Positions 16,159 to 24,678 are shown, numbered from the stretch's first letter. The stretch: DNA of 42,195 nucleotides from Actinobacteria bacterium OK074 (GCA_001298575.1 LJCV01000297.1:1-42195); one strand, 5' to 3'. Program-made: numbers and translations. Notes: a model not told the origin generated them from the letters alone.

Positions 16159-17301
16159 TTACAACAAACCCCTCAACCGCTCCGCCAGCAGATCCCAGCG
16201 CCAGCGTTCCTCCACCCACGCCCTCCCCCGCTCCCCCATCCGTCGCCGCAGCTCCGCGTCCCCCAGCAGTACCGTGATGCGGTCCGCCGTCTCCTCCGGG
16301 GAGCCGCCCCGCACCACCCACCCCGTCTCGCCGTCCAGCACCGCGTCCGGGGCTCCGCCCGAGTCGCCCGCCACCACCGGCAGGCCCGTCGCCGACGCCT
16401 CCAGGTACACGATCCCCAGCCCCTCCACGTCGAGGCCGCCGCGACGGGTGCGGCAGGGCATCGCGAAGACGTCGCCGGCGCCGTAGTGGGCGGGGAGTTC
16501 GGACCAGGGGACGGCACCGGTGAAGCGGACCGAGCCGGTCACGCCGGTGTCGTGGACCAGGCGGCGGAGGTCCTTCTCGTAGGGGCCGCCGCCGACGATC
16601 AGCAGGACCGCCTCCGGGTGTGCGGCCAGGATGCGGGGCATCGCGAGGATCAGGGTGTCCTGGCCCTTGCGCGGCACCAGGCGGGAGACGCAGACCACCA
16701 CCGGGCGGTCCGTGAGGCCGAGCCGCGCGCGCACCTCCGTACCGCCGGAACCGGGGTGGAAGGTCTTCTCGTCGACGCCCGGCGGGAGTTGGACCATCCG
16801 GCCGGCCGCCCCCGGGGTGAGCGCCGCCGCGATGCGCGAGCGGGTGTACTCGCCGAGGTAGGTGATCGTGTCCGTACCCTCGCCGATGCGGCGCAACAGG
16901 TCGCGGGCGGCCGGGAGTTGGGCCCAGCCCGCCTCGTGCCCGTGGGTGGTCGCCACCAGGCGCTCCGCGCCCGCCCGGCGCAGCGCGGGGGCCATCAGGC
17001 CGAGCGGGGCCGCCGCGCCGAACCACACCGACGTGCAGCCGTGCTCGCGCAGCAGTCCGGCCGCGCGGCGGGTGGCGCCCGGCGTCGGCAGCAGCATCGT
17101 CGTACGGTCGCGGACGACGGTGAAGGGCTGCTCGGCGTCGAAGGCGGCCGTCGCCTCGACGCCCTCGCGGCTCCGCTTCCAGGTGGAGGCGTAGACGACG
17201 ACCCGCTCGGGGTCCAGCCGCAGCGCCATGTTGTGCAGGAACGCCTGGATACCGCCGGGCCGGGGCGGGAAGTCGTTGGTCACGATCAGGGTCTTGTGCA
17301 T
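16159..17301 (-). CDS. pimB: PimB'-type phosphatidylinositol mannosyltransferase
   Basis: A 380-residue GT4-family, GT-B fold glycosyltransferase. The N-terminal TNDFPPRPGGIQAFL is the diagnostic start of PimB' proteins, and WFGAAAPLGLMAPALRRAGA, THGHEAGW, LPPGVDE, CVSRLVPRKGQDTL and MPCRTRRGGLDVEGLGIVYLEA (with the EX7E motif) match mycobacterial PimB' (Rv2188c) closely as I remember it. PimB' transfers mannose from GDP-mannose to phosphatidylinositol monomannoside on the inner face of the membrane. The ATG at 17301 is chosen because the family always starts within a few residues of VTNDFPP. It is divergent from a polytopic glycosyltransferase that may act later in the same glycolipid pathway. 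Confidence 0.9.
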   Translation of the reverse strand: MHKTLIVTNDFPPRPGGIQAFLHNMALRLDPERVVVYASTWKRSREGVEATAAFDAEQPFTVVRDRTTMLLPTPGATRRAAGLLREHGCTSVWFGAAAPLGLMAPALRRAGAERLVATTHGHEAGWAQLPAARDLLRRIGEGTDTITYLGEYTRSRIAAALTPGAAGRMVQLPPGVDEKTFHPGSGGTEVRARLGLTDRPVVVCVSRLVPRKGQDTLILAMPRILAAHPEAVLLIVGGGPYEKDLRRLVHDTGVTGSVRFTGAVPWSELPAHYGAGDVFAMPCRTRRGGLDVEGLGIVYLEASATGLPVVAGDSGGAPDAVLDGETGWVVRGGSPEETADRITVLLGDAELRRRMGERGRAWVEERWRWDLLAERLRGLL

Positions 17302-17495
17302 CGCGGTCGACAGTACCGAACCTGTCGGCGCGCTGTACGCACGGCCGGACCGGTGGATGGAGCCCGTCCGCCCGTCCCTCATGGCTCCCGCACAGCCCGT
17401 CACGGGACCATGCCGGTACCCCTCACGCAACACACGCCCCGATCGGCGGACAGTTGACGCCCGCCCGTCGGACAATCGAGCGGAGCGGCGGACCC

Positions 17496-18833
17496 GTGGA
17501 ACCACAGCCCCGCGAAACGGCGACACACACAGCAGCGCGACAGTCGAACAGCCGAGACGAACGGACGGACACCCGGGTGGCGGACACGGAATCGACGCGG
17601 CGGCCGAAGGCGACGGCCGCGACCCTGCCCCTGCTGCTCGGCACCTGGGCCCTGACCCGGCTCCTGCTCCTCCTGTACGTCTACAAGGTGTTCGTCTTCC
17701 CGGGCCCGGACGTCACCAGCGACGTGTCCGTCATCTACCAGGGCTGGTACGACACCCTGCGCACCGGCTCGTTCCCGCACAACGACGTGACCTGGCAGTA
17801 CCCGCCCGCCGCCGCGCTGCCGATCCTCTCCCCCGCGCTGCTGCCGTTCCTGGACTACGCGCACGCCTTCTTCGTGCTGGCCTTCCTCGCCGACCTCGCC
17901 GTCCTGTGCCTGCTGCTGTACGCGGGCAGGCGCCCGGGGGCGAGCCTGCGCGGCGCCTGGGTGTGGGTGGTCGGCGTCGCGCTGCTCGGCCCGACCGTGT
18001 ACGCCCGCTACGACGTGATGGTGACCGCGGTCGCCGTGGCCGCGCTGCTGGCCGGGGTGCGCCACCCGCGCGTGATGGGGGCGCTGGCGGGCTTCGGCGC
18101 GCTGCTGAAGGTGTGGCCGGTGCTGCTGCTGGTGGGCGCGGTCCGGCGCCGGGCCTGGTTCGCGGCGGCCGTGACCGCGGTCGCCGTCGCCGTGGTGTTC
18201 TCGGTGTCGATGCCGGGCGCGTTCGCCTTCCTGACCTTCCAGAGCGAACGCGGCACCGAGGTCGAGTCGCTCGGCTCGCTGGTCTTCCACGTGGCCACCC
18301 ACTTCGGCTGGCAGGGTCAGGTCCTGCTGAACTACGGCTCGGTGGAGTTCCTGGGCCCCTACGTCGACAAGGTGAGCGCGGCGGCCGTGTTCCTGACCGT
18401 GATCGCCTTCGCGTGGCTGCTGCTGTGGCGGCTGAACCTCCGCCACGCCCGCCCGCACACCCTCGCGGACGCGGCCTTCACCGCGGTGCTGCTGTTCACG
18501 GTCACCAGCCGGGTGATCAGCCCCCAGTACCTGGTGTGGCTGGTCGGCCTGGCCGCGGTGTGCCTGTGCCTGCGCTCGACCCGGATGACCGTACCGGCCT
18601 GCCTGGTGGTGGCCGGATGCCTGCTGACGGTGCTGGAGTTCCCGGTCTACTTCGCGGACGTGGTGGCCAGCGACGCCCTCGGCGTGACCCTGCTGTTCCT
18701 GCGCAACGGCCTCCTGGTGGCCGCGACCGTGCTGGCTGCCCGCGCCCTGTGGCGCGACACGGTCGCCGAGCCCGACGCCCCGGAGATCCCCGGCCAGTCG
18801 GCCCCGGCGCAGGAGTCCGTGCCCAGCCAGTAG
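17496..18833 (+). CDS. Polytopic GT87-like glycosyltransferase
   Basis: A 445-residue integral membrane protein with about 10-11 predicted helices, of the GT87/DUF2029 type (alpha-mannosyltransferases such as PimE use polyprenyl-phosphate mannose). The first extracytoplasmic loop carries the acidic residues expected of the GT-C fold (FPGPDVTSDVSVIYQGWYDTL), followed by DVTWQYPPAA, which is typical of the family; RYDVMVTAVA and ISPQYLVWLVG are further family-like stretches. The start is uncertain: GTG 17496 has a GGAG 10 bp upstream, while a TTG at 17454 would give 459 residues. Divergent from pimB with a 195-bp gap, so a role in phosphatidylinositol mannoside or lipoglycan synthesis is likely but inferred. 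Confidence 0.85.
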   Translation: MEPQPRETATHTAARQSNSRDERTDTRVADTESTRRPKATAATLPLLLGTWALTRLLLLLYVYKVFVFPGPDVTSDVSVIYQGWYDTLRTGSFPHNDVTWQYPPAAALPILSPALLPFLDYAHAFFVLAFLADLAVLCLLLYAGRRPGASLRGAWVWVVGVALLGPTVYARYDVMVTAVAVAALLAGVRHPRVMGALAGFGALLKVWPVLLLVGAVRRRAWFAAAVTAVAVAVVFSVSMPGAFAFLTFQSERGTEVESLGSLVFHVATHFGWQGQVLLNYGSVEFLGPYVDKVSAAAVFLTVIAFAWLLLWRLNLRHARPHTLADAAFTAVLLFTVTSRVISPQYLVWLVGLAAVCLCLRSTRMTVPACLVVAGCLLTVLEFPVYFADVVASDALGVTLLFLRNGLLVAATVLAARALWRDTVAEPDAPEIPGQSAPAQESVPSQ

Positions 18834-18848
18834 GCCGCACGCCGGGGT

Positions 18849-20093
18849 TCACCCCAGCTGGGCGCGCAGATACGCCTGCCACCGTGCCGTGAACGCGGCC
18901 GGTGTCGTGTCCAGCACCGACTTCAGGGCGGCGGCCACCGCGCCCGGCCGGGTGTCGTGCTCGCCCACCGCCCGGTAGAACTCGTCCAGCCGGACCTCGC
19001 CCCAGTGGTCCGCGATCATCCGGCAGGCCATCCAGCCGCCCTCGTACGCCCGCGCCAGCTTCCCCGCGTCCGAGCCGAAGGCGAAGTCCCCGTCCGCCGG
19101 GAGCGCGGCCGGTACGTCGCCCTGGGACATCGCGGTGTCCAGCTCCGGCGCGATCTGCGCGGCGCCGCGCCCGGAGCCGCGGTAGCCGACCCAGTCGGCG
19201 TACCCCTCGGAGAGCCACAGCGGGGTGGCCGGGGTGGTGTGGGTGCGGGTGGCGACGTGCGTGGTCTCGTGCGTGAGCACCACCTGTCGCCCGAAGTCGC
19301 CGAGCACCCCGTACGCCTCCGGGTTGACGACCACCCGGTCCGCGGGCGCCTTCCCGGCCCCGCCCACCTCGCCGGTGGTGACGGCGGCGATCCCCCGGTA
19401 CGCCGACGCCTGCGCGCCCAGCAGCCCCGCCATCCCCGCCAGCGACTCGGGGACGACGACCACGACCTTGCGCGCCCAGTCGGTGCCCCACGCCTCCGAG
19501 ACCGCCGGTACGGCCCGGTCGGCGAGAGAGGCGTAGCGCTTCAGTTCGGCATCCGTCCGGCCCACCCCGAGCACCAGGCTGTGCGCGCCCCGCACCACCT
19601 CGACGGCGCCCTGGTCCCACAGCTGCACGGCGGACTTCTTCGCGGGCTCGTCCGAGGTCACGTACCAGCGTCCGGCCGAGCGCACCAGCGTCAGGGTGCG
19701 GCCCGCGGTGATGGGCGCCCGGTCGTAGCCGGTGAGGCGGTAGCGGAGGTCGGCGTCGACGGTGGCCCGGTCGCCGCTGCGATGGAAGCCGGTGACGCGG
19801 TACGCCCAGGCGGCCAGCGGCACCTCGGCCAGGTTGTCGAACTCCTCCCGCCCGGTGGCCAGTTCGTCGGCCTGCGGCTGCCCGGTGGGCGCCTCGGTGG
19901 TCAGGAAGCCGGACAGGTCCCGGTGCAGCACGGCCGTGGCCCGGTGCTCCAGCAGCCGCCGTACGGCGCTCTGCGCGGAGTCCGGTGCGGACGGCTGCCC
20001 GCCACAGCCCACCAGAGCGGCCAGCAGCACGCAGACGGCCGCCGGCGGTGTCGTACGTCGCCAGGCCACCTCCCGATCGTACGGGGCGGCCAC
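18849..20093 (-). CDS. Lipoprotein with gluzincin metallopeptidase motif
   Basis: A 414-residue predicted lipoprotein. A hydrophobic leader and the lipobox LAALVGC (Cys near residue 30) are followed by an NTF2-like region (about 40-150: VRRLLEHRATAVLHRDLSGFL ... DLRYRLTGYD). In the C-terminal half, LTHETTHVATRT contains HExxH, and WLSEGYADWVGY about 20 residues on supplies the third metal ligand Glu. This spacing fits the gluzincin/MA clan (M1-like) zinc peptidases. The enzyme would face the outside of the cell; the substrate is unknown. GTG 20093 is used; GTG 20069 would still keep the whole leader. It is convergent with the GT87-like gene (15 bp between stops) and the first of a run of three envelope genes on this strand. 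Confidence 0.85.
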   Translation of the reverse strand: MAAPYDREVAWRRTTPPAAVCVLLAALVGCGGQPSAPDSAQSAVRRLLEHRATAVLHRDLSGFLTTEAPTGQPQADELATGREEFDNLAEVPLAAWAYRVTGFHRSGDRATVDADLRYRLTGYDRAPITAGRTLTLVRSAGRWYVTSDEPAKKSAVQLWDQGAVEVVRGAHSLVLGVGRTDAELKRYASLADRAVPAVSEAWGTDWARKVVVVVPESLAGMAGLLGAQASAYRGIAAVTTGEVGGAGKAPADRVVVNPEAYGVLGDFGRQVVLTHETTHVATRTHTTPATPLWLSEGYADWVGYRGSGRGAAQIAPELDTAMSQGDVPAALPADGDFAFGSDAGKLARAYEGGWMACRMIADHWGEVRLDEFYRAVGEHDTRPGAVAAALKSVLDTTPAAFTARWQAYLRAQLG

Positions 20094-20145
20094 AGCGGGG
20101 TTCAGGGCGCGTTCAGGGCAGGCTCAGGGACGTACGACAGCGGGC

Positions 20146-21195
20146 TCAGGGGCGGGTGACGGACGCGATGGGCATCATGCCGACGGGGTCGTAGCGCACC
20201 GGGGCGCCCGGGTAGGGCGCGTGGATGACCTGGCCGTTGCCGACGTACATGCCGACGTGACTGGCGTCCGAGCGGTAGATCACCAGGTCGCCGGGGCGGG
20301 CCTGGGAGAGCGGGATCGGGTGACCGGCGTACCGCTGGGCCTGCGAGGTGCGCGGCAGTCCGATGCCCGCGTGCGCGTACGACCACTGCATCAGGCCCGA
20401 GCAGTCGAAGCCGCCGGGCCCGTTGGCGCCCCACACGTAGGGCCGGCCGAGCGCGGAGCGGGCCGCGGCGACCGCCGCCGCCGCGCGGGAGTCCGGGGCG
20501 ACGGCGCCGCCGGAGGGGTCGGGCAGCCCCATGGTCTGCATGTCGGCGCGGCCCGAGCGCGAGGCCCGGTCGTACGCCTCGCGCTCGGCGGGCGGCAGCG
20601 CGTTGAGCAGCTGCCGGGCGCGGGCGAGCTTCCGCTCCACGGCCCGTTTGTGCTTCGTGACGGCCGTGCGGCTGTGCTCCAGCTCGGTGAGTGTGCCGGA
20701 GACCTCGGCCCGCTCCTGCGCGAGGTCCCGCATGGCCGACTGCAACTCCCGCAGCTGCCCGGCCTGTTGGGCGCCGATGCGGTCGATCACGGCGGCCTTG
20801 TCGAGGTAGTCGTCCGGGTCGTCGGAGAAGAGCAGCGCGATGGTGGGGTCGATGCCCCCGGAGCGGTACTGGGCACCGGCGAGGGCGCCGAGGGCGTCCC
20901 GCATGGCGTTGATGCGCTGCTGCTGGCGGGCGATGCGGTCCTGGGCGTGCCCGACCTGTCTGCGCAGCTGCCCGGCGTGCTCGTCGGCCTTGTCGTATGC
21001 CTGGGTGGCGCGTTCGGCCTCGGTGTAGAGCCGGTCGACCTCGGCCCTGGTGTCCTCGTGCGGCGCGGCCGCGGCGGGTGTCACCGGTACGGCGGCCAGG
21101 GCCGCGGGCGCGGCGGCCGCGGCGGACAGCACGGTGACCGTGGCACCCCGGCCCCGGCTCAGTCCGGATGGTGCAAGGCGGCGATGGAACCCCAC
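20146..21195 (-). CDS. Secreted NlpC/P60 peptidoglycan hydrolase 1
   Basis: A 349-residue secreted endopeptidase. Signal peptide (about 1-45, ending AAAA-P), a long coiled coil (about 50-215, with RAEVDRLYTEAERATQAYDKADEHA and the matching C-terminal helix), a linker, and an NlpC/P60 catalytic domain (about 235-349). The catalytic Cys lies in FDCSGLMQW, the His in SHVGMYVG and the third polar residue in HAPYPG. It would cut the D-Glu-diaminopimelate bond of the peptidoglycan stem, as RipA/CwlO-type enzymes do, with the coiled coil as a likely FtsEX-type control element (family knowledge). GTG 21195 is preferred because GGAAGGAG stands 10 bp upstream. It is a tandem paralogue of the next gene, each with its own promoter. 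Confidence 0.92.
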   Translation of the reverse strand: MGFHRRLAPSGLSRGRGATVTVLSAAAAAPAALAAVPVTPAAAAPHEDTRAEVDRLYTEAERATQAYDKADEHAGQLRRQVGHAQDRIARQQQRINAMRDALGALAGAQYRSGGIDPTIALLFSDDPDDYLDKAAVIDRIGAQQAGQLRELQSAMRDLAQERAEVSGTLTELEHSRTAVTKHKRAVERKLARARQLLNALPPAEREAYDRASRSGRADMQTMGLPDPSGGAVAPDSRAAAAVAAARSALGRPYVWGANGPGGFDCSGLMQWSYAHAGIGLPRTSQAQRYAGHPIPLSQARPGDLVIYRSDASHVGMYVGNGQVIHAPYPGAPVRYDPVGMMPIASVTRP

Positions 21196-21250
21196 GACCG
21201 GTCGCGCTCCTTCCGCTGACGGATCCCCCGGGTTGGGGGAAACGCGGCGA

Positions 21251-21280
21251 ACAGTAGCCGTGCGATCACACCGTGACCAA
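21251..21280 (-). promoter_or_regulatory. Promoter of NlpC/P60 gene 1
   Basis: On the minus strand TTGGTC-18 bp-TACTGT, ending 56 bp before the start codon. The spacing is the common HrdB optimum; the -35 differs from TTGACN at one or two positions. Confidence 0.5.
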
Positions 21281-21317
21281 CGACCTCCGCGGCCGGTATC
21301 CGGCCCGCACACGCCGA

Positions 21318-21351
21318 CGCCCCGCCTCAGACGCAGGTCATCGGCGGGGCG
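21318..21351 (-). terminator. Terminator after NlpC/P60 gene 2
   Basis: CGCCCCGCC and GGCGGGGCG pair as a 9-bp stem with a 16-nt loop, 114 bp downstream of the stop of the second NlpC/P60 gene (21465). There is no T-run, as is common in Streptomyces. The stretch 21352-21464 has nothing else visible. Confidence 0.55.
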
Positions 21352-21464
21352 CGGGGTCAGCCCGGAGTGCTGGAATTCGCCCGTTCGGGGGGAGGAGCGG
21401 GGTGTCCTGATCTTGAAGTGGGCGGAGAGGTCCCCGACCGGTTCAGATCCGGTCCCCGACCGGC

Positions 21465-22499
21465 TCAGATCCGGACGCCGAACTGGAACGGCATGTCGCT
21501 GATCGCCTCGGTGCGGACGACCGCACCCGTGTAGGGCGCGTGCACGACCATGCCGCCGCCGGCGTAGATGCCGACGTGGTGCATGTCGCTGTAGAAGATG
21601 ACCAGGTCGCCGACCTTGAGCTGGCTCTGGCTGTAGATGCGCGTACCGGCGTTGGCCTGGGCCTCGGAGGTGCGCGGGATGGAGACGCCGGCCTGGGCGT
21701 AGGCCCAGGAGGTCAGGCCCGAGCAGTCGAAGGTGGAGGGGCCGGAGGCGCCGTAGACGTAGGCGGAGCCGCGCTTGCCCATGGCCGCGAGGTACGCGTT
21801 GTAGGCGAAGTTGGAGGAGGCGCTGGAGGAGACGGCCGTGCCGGTGCTCGCGCCGGCCGCGTTCTTGGCGGCTTCCTTGGCCGCGAGGGCGGCCTTCTCC
21901 GCGGCGGTCAGCGAGTTGAGCAGGGTCCGCGCCTCGGCGAGCTTGGCCTGGACGGCCTTCTTGTTCTTGGCCAGCGCGGTGCGGGTGTCCGCGAGGTCCT
22001 TGAGCTTGTCGGTGGCTTCCTTGCGCTCCTGGGCCAGTTCGCGCTGCTTGTCCTGGATCTTCTTCAGCGCCTCGACCTGCTGGCTGCTCAACTGGTCGAG
22101 CGTGGACGCCTTGTCGAGGTAGCTGGAGGGGTCCGAGGAGAGGAAGAGCTGCACGGAGGGGTCGATGGACCCGGTGCGGTACTGGGCGGCGGCGGCGAGG
22201 CCGAGGCTGTCGCGCAGGTCGTTGAGGTCGGACTGCTCGCGGGCGACCTTGTCCTGGAGGGCGGATATGTCCTTCTGGAGCTTGTCCTGCTTCGCCTGGG
22301 CCCCGTCGAGCGCCTCGGTGGCCTGCTCCGCCTCTTCGTAGAGCTTGTCGACCTTGGACTTGACCTGGTCCTTGGTGAGCTTCTCGGCGGGGGCCGCGTT
22401 GGCGGCCTGCGAGCTGAGGGCGACGGCGGCGGCTGCCGCGGTGGTCAGCACGGTCACTCGGGTGCGGCTCGGCTGCTTGGGTCGACGGTGGGACGCCAC
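21465..22499 (-). CDS. Secreted NlpC/P60 peptidoglycan hydrolase 2
   Basis: A 344-residue paralogue of the neighbouring enzyme: signal peptide (cleavage near AANA-A, residue 35), coiled coil (about 40-200, KLYEEAEQATEALDGAQAKQ), a short Ala-rich linker and the NlpC/P60 domain with Cys in FDCSGLTSW, His in HHVGIYAG and HAPYTG. The GTG at 22499 has GAAGGAG 8 bp upstream. The two proteins share the same layout and the TYGASG/PRTSEAQ block, so this is a tandem duplication, but they have diverged well in the coiled coil and linker. It would be secreted and cleave peptidoglycan stem peptides. Two promoter-like sequences stand in the AT-rich gap upstream. Confidence 0.93.
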   Translation of the reverse strand: MASHRRPKQPSRTRVTVLTTAAAAAVALSSQAANAAPAEKLTKDQVKSKVDKLYEEAEQATEALDGAQAKQDKLQKDISALQDKVAREQSDLNDLRDSLGLAAAAQYRTGSIDPSVQLFLSSDPSSYLDKASTLDQLSSQQVEALKKIQDKQRELAQERKEATDKLKDLADTRTALAKNKKAVQAKLAEARTLLNSLTAAEKAALAAKEAAKNAAGASTGTAVSSSASSNFAYNAYLAAMGKRGSAYVYGASGPSTFDCSGLTSWAYAQAGVSIPRTSEAQANAGTRIYSQSQLKVGDLVIFYSDMHHVGIYAGGGMVVHAPYTGAVVRTEAISDMPFQFGVRI

Positions 22500-22606
22500 G
22501 AAGGCGAGCTCCTTCTTCCTCCGGCCGCCTACCGATACGCCGGCGGGCGGTGCCCCTTCGCCGTCACTCCCATTGAATGATCACCTGAGCGGAGGTTCGA
22601 GGCTCG

Positions 22607-22636
22607 ACCCTAGTGACCCTCTTGTGATCAGTTCAA
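22607..22636 (-). promoter_or_regulatory. Promoter P1 of NlpC/P60 gene 2
   Basis: TTGAAC-18 bp-TAGGGT on the minus strand, a near-ideal housekeeping promoter (-10 TAGRRT). The leader is about 100 nt long. The surrounding DNA (22610-22760) is much richer in A and T than its neighbours. Confidence 0.65.
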
Positions 22637-22708
22637 ATCCTCTCGTGAAAATTTCCTGTCACAGTCGGCATTCTTTGCACTCAATCCACATGCAGTAACG
22701 CTCGATTG

Positions 22709-22736
22709 ACGCTACGTTGCGTGACGTTTCCGTCAA
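22709..22736 (-). promoter_or_regulatory. Possible promoter P2 of NlpC/P60 gene 2
   Basis: TTGACG-16 bp-TAGCGT on the minus strand, about 100 bp upstream of P1. A GGAAAC element and a GTC about 15 bp apart overlap it, which resembles ECF-type sites, so the sigma factor is unclear. Nothing else is seen between 22737 and 22873. Confidence 0.4.
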
Positions 22737-22873
22737 TTTGGGCAACTGGGACGGATGTTGTGGTTGGTACGCAGGGTTCCTTTGACGCGTCGGGGGACGA
22801 GTCTTTGCCCGGATCGGACAGGATCGTAAACCGGCGTTTTCCAGCCGCCGCCGAGCAACGGAATCGGCGTCCG

Positions 22874-24223
22874 TCAGCCGCGCGAGAACCGCTTCAGCAG
22901 CACCACCGAGGCGACCGGCCGGGCCCCGGCCTTGGCGATGCCGTCGGCGACCTCGCGGTCGGTGGAGACGACGATCACGGGCCGCCCGGGCGGCTCCGCG
23001 CGCACCAGCTGGCGGATCAACTCGTCGGCGGTGACGCCCGGTTTGGAGAACAGCACCCGTACGCCGCGCGGCGGTGCGAGCAGGACGGGCGCGGCCAGTT
23101 CGGCGCCGTCGAACACGCAGGTGACCTCGGCGCCGCTCTGCGCGGCCAGTTGCGAGAGCTGGCCGAGGAGCCGCAGCCGCTGTTTCTCCAGCGGCATCTG
23201 CGGATAGCCGGTCTTGGTGACGTTGTAGCCGTCGACGACCAGATGCGCCTGCGGGAGCGCGAGCAGCTGGTCGAGCACGGCGGGATCGTTTTCGGACAGG
23301 GCGCGGTTGGCGATGTCCTTCGGGGTCATCCGCCCCGGCTCCACCGCGTCCACGGTCTCGGCGGGCCGCACCGACACCGGCGGCAGCGCCAGCTCGCGCC
23401 TGAGACCCTGGGTGGCCTCCAGCACGGTGTCCAGCAGCAGCCGGACCCGCATGTCCTCGACGCTGCGCCCCTCGCGGGCCGCGCGCCGGGTGGCCTCCAG
23501 CGCCGTCTCGGCCTCCCCCAGGCGCGCCTTGAGCCGCCGGCCCTCGCTCTCGGCGGCGGACAACTGGGTCTGCCCCTCCGCCCGTACGGTGTCCAGCTCG
23601 CCCTGGAGCTTGCGCAGGGCGGCCTCGCCGCGCTTGACGTCGCTGAGGGCGGCGCGCAGCTTGCGGCCCAGCGAGTCGGCCTCCCGCTTGGCGGTGTCGA
23701 GGTCACCGCGCAGCCGCTCGGTCTCGGTGCGGATCTGCTCGCGGGCCCCGGCGAGTTCCTCGCGCAGCCGCTCCAGTTCGGCCCGGCTCTCCTCGTCGGC
23801 GCGCTCGGCGTCCGCCCGCAGGGCCTCCTCGCCGGCCGCGGTGACGAGCTTCACCCAGCCCGTGGGGCGCAGCACGTAGGCCGCGGCCGCCACGTCGAGC
23901 GGATCCGCGGCCGGGGGCGGCGAGCCGGAGTCGAGGGCGCCGGCGAGTTCCGGCTGGGCCTCTCTGAGCCGTTCCGCGATGCGCTGGCGGAAGAGGGGGT
24001 CGCTCTCCAGCGCCGCGGCCATGGCGTTGCCCGCGAACTTGGCCCGCCGGTTGGGCGCGAACCGCGCGTACTGCCGCAGCTGCGCGGGCAGTTCGGCGAC
24101 GGTCAGGCCGCCGAAGCCGTCGGACACGATCTGCACGACCCGCCGCCGCACGCCGTCGGGCAGCGGACGGTCGAGCACCTCGGCGGCGGCGTCGGCCGTC
24201 CCCCCGCCTGAGTTGTCCACCAT
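22874..24223 (-). CDS. NYN-domain (YacP/Rae1-like) RNA-binding protein
   Basis: A 449-residue cytoplasmic protein. The N-terminus (1-130) is a helical region of unknown family with DPLFRQRIAERLREAQPEL; residues about 130-270 form a long Glu/Arg-rich coiled coil; the C-terminal domain (about 320-445) is a NYN/PIN-like fold close to YacP/Rae1 ribonucleases, with VVDGYNVTKTGYP, CVFDGAE, VLFSKPGVTADELI and VVSTDREVADG. The acidic residues of these motifs form the expected metal-binding pocket, so nuclease activity on RNA is plausible. YacP-like domains act on ribosome-bound mRNA in Bacillus; a similar role here is inference. The zinc-ribbon gene upstream ends 37 bp before this start, so they are likely one operon. 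Confidence 0.88.
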   Translation of the reverse strand: MVDNSGGGTADAAAEVLDRPLPDGVRRRVVQIVSDGFGGLTVAELPAQLRQYARFAPNRRAKFAGNAMAAALESDPLFRQRIAERLREAQPELAGALDSGSPPPAADPLDVAAAAYVLRPTGWVKLVTAAGEEALRADAERADEESRAELERLREELAGAREQIRTETERLRGDLDTAKREADSLGRKLRAALSDVKRGEAALRKLQGELDTVRAEGQTQLSAAESEGRRLKARLGEAETALEATRRAAREGRSVEDMRVRLLLDTVLEATQGLRRELALPPVSVRPAETVDAVEPGRMTPKDIANRALSENDPAVLDQLLALPQAHLVVDGYNVTKTGYPQMPLEKQRLRLLGQLSQLAAQSGAEVTCVFDGAELAAPVLLAPPRGVRVLFSKPGVTADELIRQLVRAEPPGRPVIVVSTDREVADGIAKAGARPVASVVLLKRFSRG

Positions 24224-24260
24224 CCGTCACACCCCAATACGTGTGCGGGGCCCGCCCCTG

Positions 24261-24500
24261 TCAGGAGCCGGCGCCCGGCCTGTCGACGAGCTCCACCTGG
24301 TCCACCGCGTTGCACCAGCGGCAGCGCACCGACTCGATGGTCTCACTGACCACCTCGCGCTCCTCGACCTTCGGCTCACCGGCCAGGTCGAGGTGGAGGT
24401 ACTCGACCACCTTCGACGAGCGGGTCACGTCGAACCGCGTGAGGTTGCCGCACAGCGTGCAACGCCAGCGGGTCGTCTCGGTCGGCAGGGGAACCGTCAT
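24261..24500 (-). CDS. Small zinc-ribbon protein
   Basis: A 79-residue protein with two CxxC knuckles, CTLCGN near residue 14 and CRWCNA near residue 60, a four-Cys zinc ribbon. The segment between them (TRSSKVVEYLHLDLAGEPKVEEREVVSETIESV) is conserved-looking. The ATG at 24500 has GGAAGAG 9 bp upstream. A TAGGGT -10 candidate lies at 24566-24571 on the minus strand, with no good -35. It precedes the NYN-domain gene on the same strand, so the two proteins may act together on RNA. No closer family is recognised. Confidence 0.85.
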   Translation of the reverse strand: MTVPLPTETTRWRCTLCGNLTRFDVTRSSKVVEYLHLDLAGEPKVEEREVVSETIESVRCRWCNAVDQVELVDRPGAGS

Positions 24501-24678
24501 CGTGGCTGCTCTTCCTTCTTCCAGTCTCCGTGATGCGCCAGTTTCCCTGGTGCGTGTGGCTCGTAACCCTACGGCCTGCGGGGTGCCCGCCGCCCGCCCG
24601 TCCGGCCGTCGTACTCCTTCCGTCCCACGTCCGTGGCCCTTCCGTCTCCGCCGCGCCGCCCCCGGCGAGGCACTCTGC

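Noticed and set aside
22500..22873. c-di-AMP (ydaO) riboswitch upstream of the NlpC/P60 genes
   Set aside because: Such switches often precede cell-wall hydrolases in actinobacteria, so I looked at both leaders. Neither 21196-21464 nor 22500-22873 shows the conserved core; only promoter-like and terminator elements are seen.
22706..24211. A 501-codon open frame opposite the NYN-domain gene
   Set aside because: The minus-strand frame has NYN motifs and a coiled coil; the plus-strand product is repetitive Leu/Gly/Arg sequence with no start signal.
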